From Stentor coeruleus (Eukaryota; Ciliophora; Heterotrichea; Heterotrichida; Stentoridae), in assembly GCA_001970955.1 (NCBI GenBank), contig MPUH01000041.1:62001-126000 (forward strand): a DNA stretch of 64,000 nt, given 5' to 3'. The stretch's first letter is position 1; the number at the start of each line of letters is the position of its first letter. Positions 61,076 through 64,000 of this stretch are shown piece after piece. The translations under genes were made by a program, and so were the position numbers. Below the pieces are notes generated by a model, which was given only the letters and a program-made list of their open reading frames with translations, had not been told where the DNA came from and ran no database searches.

Positions 61076-61915
61076 ATGTCAAAAGACTTAAATGCTCATA
61101 AGTTATCAAACGAATCTAGCTTCAATATGCTCGATGAGTCAGATATGAAGGAGCGTCTCTTCATACTGTTTTCAAACTACATGAATTATCCAGTATTAAA
61201 ATTAGGAAGATCTATCTTTGATGATGCCATTGAGTTTGCAATAAAATTAAGACTGAATAGTATCAAAACTTTAGAAATAATAAGATTCATCTATTGCTGG
61301 ATTGAACTGAAAGCTAAATCAGAGGATGCTTATAATATGGGAAATGCTTTTGGCTTAAAAGAAAGGAGTTTAGATGTAGATTCTTATGAGGAAGAAACTG
61401 GCATAATAATTGAAAGATTAAAAGTTTGCTCAACCTTTCAAGACGATATTCTATCTGGAGATATAGTNTGGGTTTGTTCCAGAAAGCGGCAATCCATATA
61501 TCTGATGGATTAATGAAAAAAATGTTCACCTCATTGAAAGAAGTATTTTTTTCTATATTAGTATTAGTATTAGTTAGGAATTATCGCTTGACTATTGTCC
61601 AGCCCTNAAACTGGCATAATAATTGAAAGATTAAAAGTTTGCTCAACCTTTCAAGACGATATTCTATCTGGAGATATAGTAAAAGAAATTATCTATGAAA
61701 TTTTGAATTGTATTCAAAGATCAAGAGAGTTGCAGGCCCAAAGGTATGGCAAAGCGCCATCATATGATATTTTTATTGGATATACATTTGATTTTATCAT
61801 TGATGATGAGGAAATGCCTAGTTTGAAAAAAAGTGATTTATCCAAGTTTATTCGTATACTTATAAATATCCTGAAAGATTCAACAGAATGCTCAGATAAT
61901 ATTGAAAATAACTAA
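61076..61915 (+). CDS. Unknown protein, member 2 of the local family, split by an assembly insertion
   Basis: As assembled the frame is broken between n at 61468 and n at 61607. Bases 61395-61467 are repeated at 61608-61680, so the flanking contigs overlap directly and the 138 bases between the n's are an inserted stray contig. Joining 61076-61467 to 61681-61915 gives 208 residues. The protein is helical. It shares IRFIYCWIELK and LQAQRYGKAPSYDI with member 3 (LRFIVCSWEIDIK; LQAKRFGKTPSYIY). No known domain is recognised and there is no signal peptide. Confidence 0.75.
61395..61680. repeat. 73-base direct duplication flanking a 138-base stray contig (assembly join)
   Basis: Copies 61395-61467 and 61608-61680 are identical. 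The segment 61469-61606 lies between two n bases and matches nothing else noticed in the window. Confidence 0.85.
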
Positions 61916-62565
61916 TTATAATATCTAAGTGTATATATTAATATAAATTCGTTATTAAACTTTTATGTATTGTTGTTTAAGACTGCTTACTAGTTTTTAT
62001 TATAAGATTTAGTAGTTGTTTAAGGTTATTAAAAAGAACAAATTAAATGTTAAATTTTTCAGATTTCAAGTTAAATCAATACCAATTTCTGCACTTTGAT
62101 TCTTTATTTTCACTTTTTTTTTCTGTTTTTAGTTGAAATTTTTAGAATAAATTTTATTAATTTTATGTGTGTGATAATTTTGCATAGGGTTTATACGCAC
62201 CCTAATAGTACCAATTAATATTTTAAATATATTTAAGTCTCGTTTATATGTCTGCGCTCTATTATATATTTTTTAGACATAATATGATGCACTTATTTAA
62301 TTTTATTGATTATTTAATTTTCTCTGGTGTTCCAAATGCATTTTTTAACAAATTTGCTTATTATTGTTTTAAACTTTAAAACTAACTTTTAATTAAGAAT
62401 CTTTGATTAAAATATCAGCTGCCTATTTAACTTAGTTATGATATTTCATTATCACAACATTATTTTCCCAAAAAATACTTTAATAAACTGAAACTTATAT
62501 TTTCCTTATAAACTTAATTCCAATATTCCTACCTAAATTCTTGTATTTACATAAAATATAAAACT
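61916..62565. other. Intergenic, no gene seen
   Basis: AT-rich spacer. The last 70 bases resemble the same interval before the gene at 61076 (ttataaactt followed later by tttacataaaa just before the ATG), suggesting a duplicated promoter. Confidence 0.6.
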
Positions 62566-63237
62566 ATGGCTAACAATATTTACGATATATCGATGCAAGA
62601 GCAAAGCATCAAGCGATCCATCTCCATGCTTCATTCTAAAGAAAAAAAATTGTTCATTCTTAATATTGAAAGAGCCGAATATTTTAAAAATATTTGCAGA
62701 AGAGTAAATTTTTATATAATAAAGGATACTGAGAAAACTTTATCTTTTTCATATACGAGAATTTTTAATTTAGTTTATGATTTGACTTACCCAGATTGCC
62801 AAATTGTCATCTTGCTAAGATTCATCGTGTGCAGCTGGGAGATTGACATTAAAATGCACAATATAGATGTCCCTGAGTTATATGTTGAGAATAAAAGGGG
62901 TGAGATTCGAAGTGCTGAAATCTTTGATAAAGAAGTTATGCATGCTATCAAATCACTTGAAAATTATCATAACTTTTTTAGGAACTTCAACACATTTGAA
63001 GAAGACATTACAAACTACTTAAATCAGTTTTTTAGCGAGGTAGAAATTCTAACAAAATTACAAGCAAAAAGATTTGGGAAAACTCCATCGTATATATATG
63101 ATGGATTTGAACAAGTTGATGCTGATTCTCCAGATCCAGCTAGAGATGCTCAGAGCTTGCTTATAATCATTGAAGAGCTTATTAGAATAATGAACGGAAG
63201 AACGAGTGCTAGTGAAAACTTAAATATTATCTTATAA
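62566..63237 (+). CDS. Unknown protein, member 3 of the local family
   Basis: 223 residues, not recognised. Predicted mostly helical. Blocks shared with the gene at 61076: LRFIVCSWEIDIK in the middle, LQAKRFGKTPSYIYDGF about 50 residues from the end, an acidic Asp-rich stretch (VDADSPDPARD) and a final hydrophobic helix (LLIIIEELIRIM). The family signature is roughly Arg/Tyr-aromatic-Gly-x-x-Pro-Ser-aromatic. No enzymatic motif is visible. Intact frame. Confidence 0.75.
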   Translation: MANNIYDISMQEQSIKRSISMLHSKEKKLFILNIERAEYFKNICRRVNFYIIKDTEKTLSFSYTRIFNLVYDLTYPDCQIVILLRFIVCSWEIDIKMHNIDVPELYVENKRGEIRSAEIFDKEVMHAIKSLENYHNFFRNFNTFEEDITNYLNQFFSEVEILTKLQAKRFGKTPSYIYDGFEQVDADSPDPARDAQSLLIIIEELIRIMNGRTSASENLNIIL

Positions 63238-63276
63238 TTAATAATGCAATCAGATATTTCATGAATTCTATATTAC

Positions 63277-64000
63277 TTAAGAATTAAAAGCTACTATGTC
63301 CATTTTCTCATCCTCACTTAGTTTCTCCCACAAGTAATACGGAACTACTTTTACTTCATATCCCATCTCCTTAAGTAGCTGAATTTTTTTCCTAGTCTTT
63401 ACCGACTCCTGCCCTTTAGGTTTACCTGCCCTTAAGTAACTGAATTTTTTTCCTAGTCTTTACCGACTCCTGCCCTTTAGGTTTAACATAATGATGAGGC
63501 CCTTGCACTTGAATAACCTTATTAGGTTGTAAAAATAAATCAACCCGTATAAAATAAGAATCTTCAAGTATATGCTCACTTTTATAGTCAATTTGCGCTT
63601 TTATTAATATCTCTTCAACATCTTTATGAAACCTTGAGCTAATTGGAGGATTTTCTAATAGTTTTTTTTTATAACTTTTAGCATAATCTTTAAGTTCCTC
63701 ATAATTTTTAGCATAAGATTTAGCGTCTTTAAAATATGCTAAGTTTCCATATACCTGAAAAGTTTCAAACACCGAATTAGCATCTAGATTCTTAAATGAA
63801 ATATCATAGAAACACTTAAGCAAGCTTGGTGAAATAAATGCATCAGTTAAAGACAAAGCATGGATTATAGATATTTTATGTAAAGATGAAAAATATTCAA
63901 ACCTCAAAGGTAAAATACGATCATGAATCAGTTGCCAAATTTCATTACCAACACATTGATTTTCTAAATAATACCAAGTTAAAAGACAGCATAATTCTTG
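63277..64000 (-). CDS. RAP-domain protein, 5' end outside window, split by a duplication
   Basis: The minus-strand frame is open from the window edge (QELCCLLTWYYLENQ) with no ATG needed here, so the N-terminus lies beyond 64000. The C-terminal RAP domain shows YFIRVDLFLQPNKVIQVQGP, HHYVKPKG, RKKIQLLKEMGYEVKVVPYY and LWEKLSEDEK. RAP domains resemble restriction-endonuclease folds and bind RNA, mostly in mitochondria and chloroplasts (FASTK and octotricopeptide proteins). A 56-base near-exact duplication (63369-63424 and 63430-63485) breaks the frame. Skipping one copy restores the domain and the stop at 63277. Confidence 0.8.
63369..63485. repeat. 56-base direct duplication without n, inside the RAP gene
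   Basis: Copies start at ccttaagta and differ by one base (tagct/taact); offset is 61 bases. The offset shifts the frame. It looks like another unmerged overlap, but no n marks it, so a true allelic duplication is possible. Confidence 0.75.

Noticed and set aside
61469-61606. Reading the stray contig as part of gene 61076
   Set aside because: It lies between two n's while the flanking contigs overlap exactly, so including it breaks the protein.
1-64000. tRNA, rRNA or CRISPR arrays
   Set aside because: No T-arm consensus with a matching acceptor stem, no conserved rRNA segments and no regularly spaced repeats were seen.
1-64000. Reassigned stop codons (TAA/TAG as Gln or TGA as Trp/Cys), common in ciliates
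   Set aside because: Conserved proteins run full length without in-frame stops, and genes end in all three stops at the expected place.
1-64000. Intact transposase, reverse transcriptase or virus-like genes
   Set aside because: None recognised in any frame; only short repeats of unknown origin.

Overview
This window reads as macronuclear DNA of a ciliate, most likely Stentor. The DNA is AT-rich, genes are packed on both strands, and the genetic code is standard: TAA, TAG and TGA all end genes and none is read through. Introns are rare and tiny. Six clean GT..AG introns of 15 or 16 bases were found by joining conserved frames. The genus is inferred from the standard code plus 15-16 base introns; no rRNA or marker gene is present to prove it.

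Layout. 1-7.6 kb: a partial CNG/EAG-type K+ channel, a Bre1-type ubiquitin ligase and, divergent from it, a P4 lipid flippase. 7.9-24.4 kb: coiled-coil protein, CFAP97-like protein, PSTAIRE CDK, RsmI-type rRNA methyltransferase, Rab GTPase, tubulin glutamylase (TTLL), UTP15, GSK3, an outer-dynein-arm docking-like coiled coil, Aurora-like kinase and 14-3-3. 24.8-35.2 kb: SHIPPO-repeat protein, two tail-to-tail ankyrin genes, an atypical kinase, dihydrolipoyl dehydrogenase and small unknowns. 36-49 kb: a five-exon EF-hand/PH/kinase gene (CDPK7-like), a macro-domain/Cys-rich protein divergent from a small membrane protein, a FAM136A-like protein, a MEKK-like kinase, an RIIa-domain protein and a flavin monooxygenase. 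50-57 kb: a second K+ channel and a run of coiled-coil genes. 57-64 kb: a gene-poor tail with three related genes of unknown function and a partial RAP-domain gene.

The contents fit a large ciliated cell: cilium and cytoskeleton (TTLL, CFAP97-like, docking-complex-like, SHIPPO, RIIa), membrane excitability (two K+ channels), membrane traffic (flippase, Rab) and signalling (six protein kinases, 14-3-3). No operon logic is expected or seen.

Two structural points matter to a user. First, eleven single n bases mark scaffold joins; nine lie in or between nearly identical flanking sequences of 47-134 bases, so contig overlaps were left unmerged. These joins damage or lengthen several genes. Second, GC skew in intergenic DNA tracks gene orientation: the 5' flank is C-rich and the 3' flank G-rich on the coding strand, so skew switches appear to mark transcript borders.
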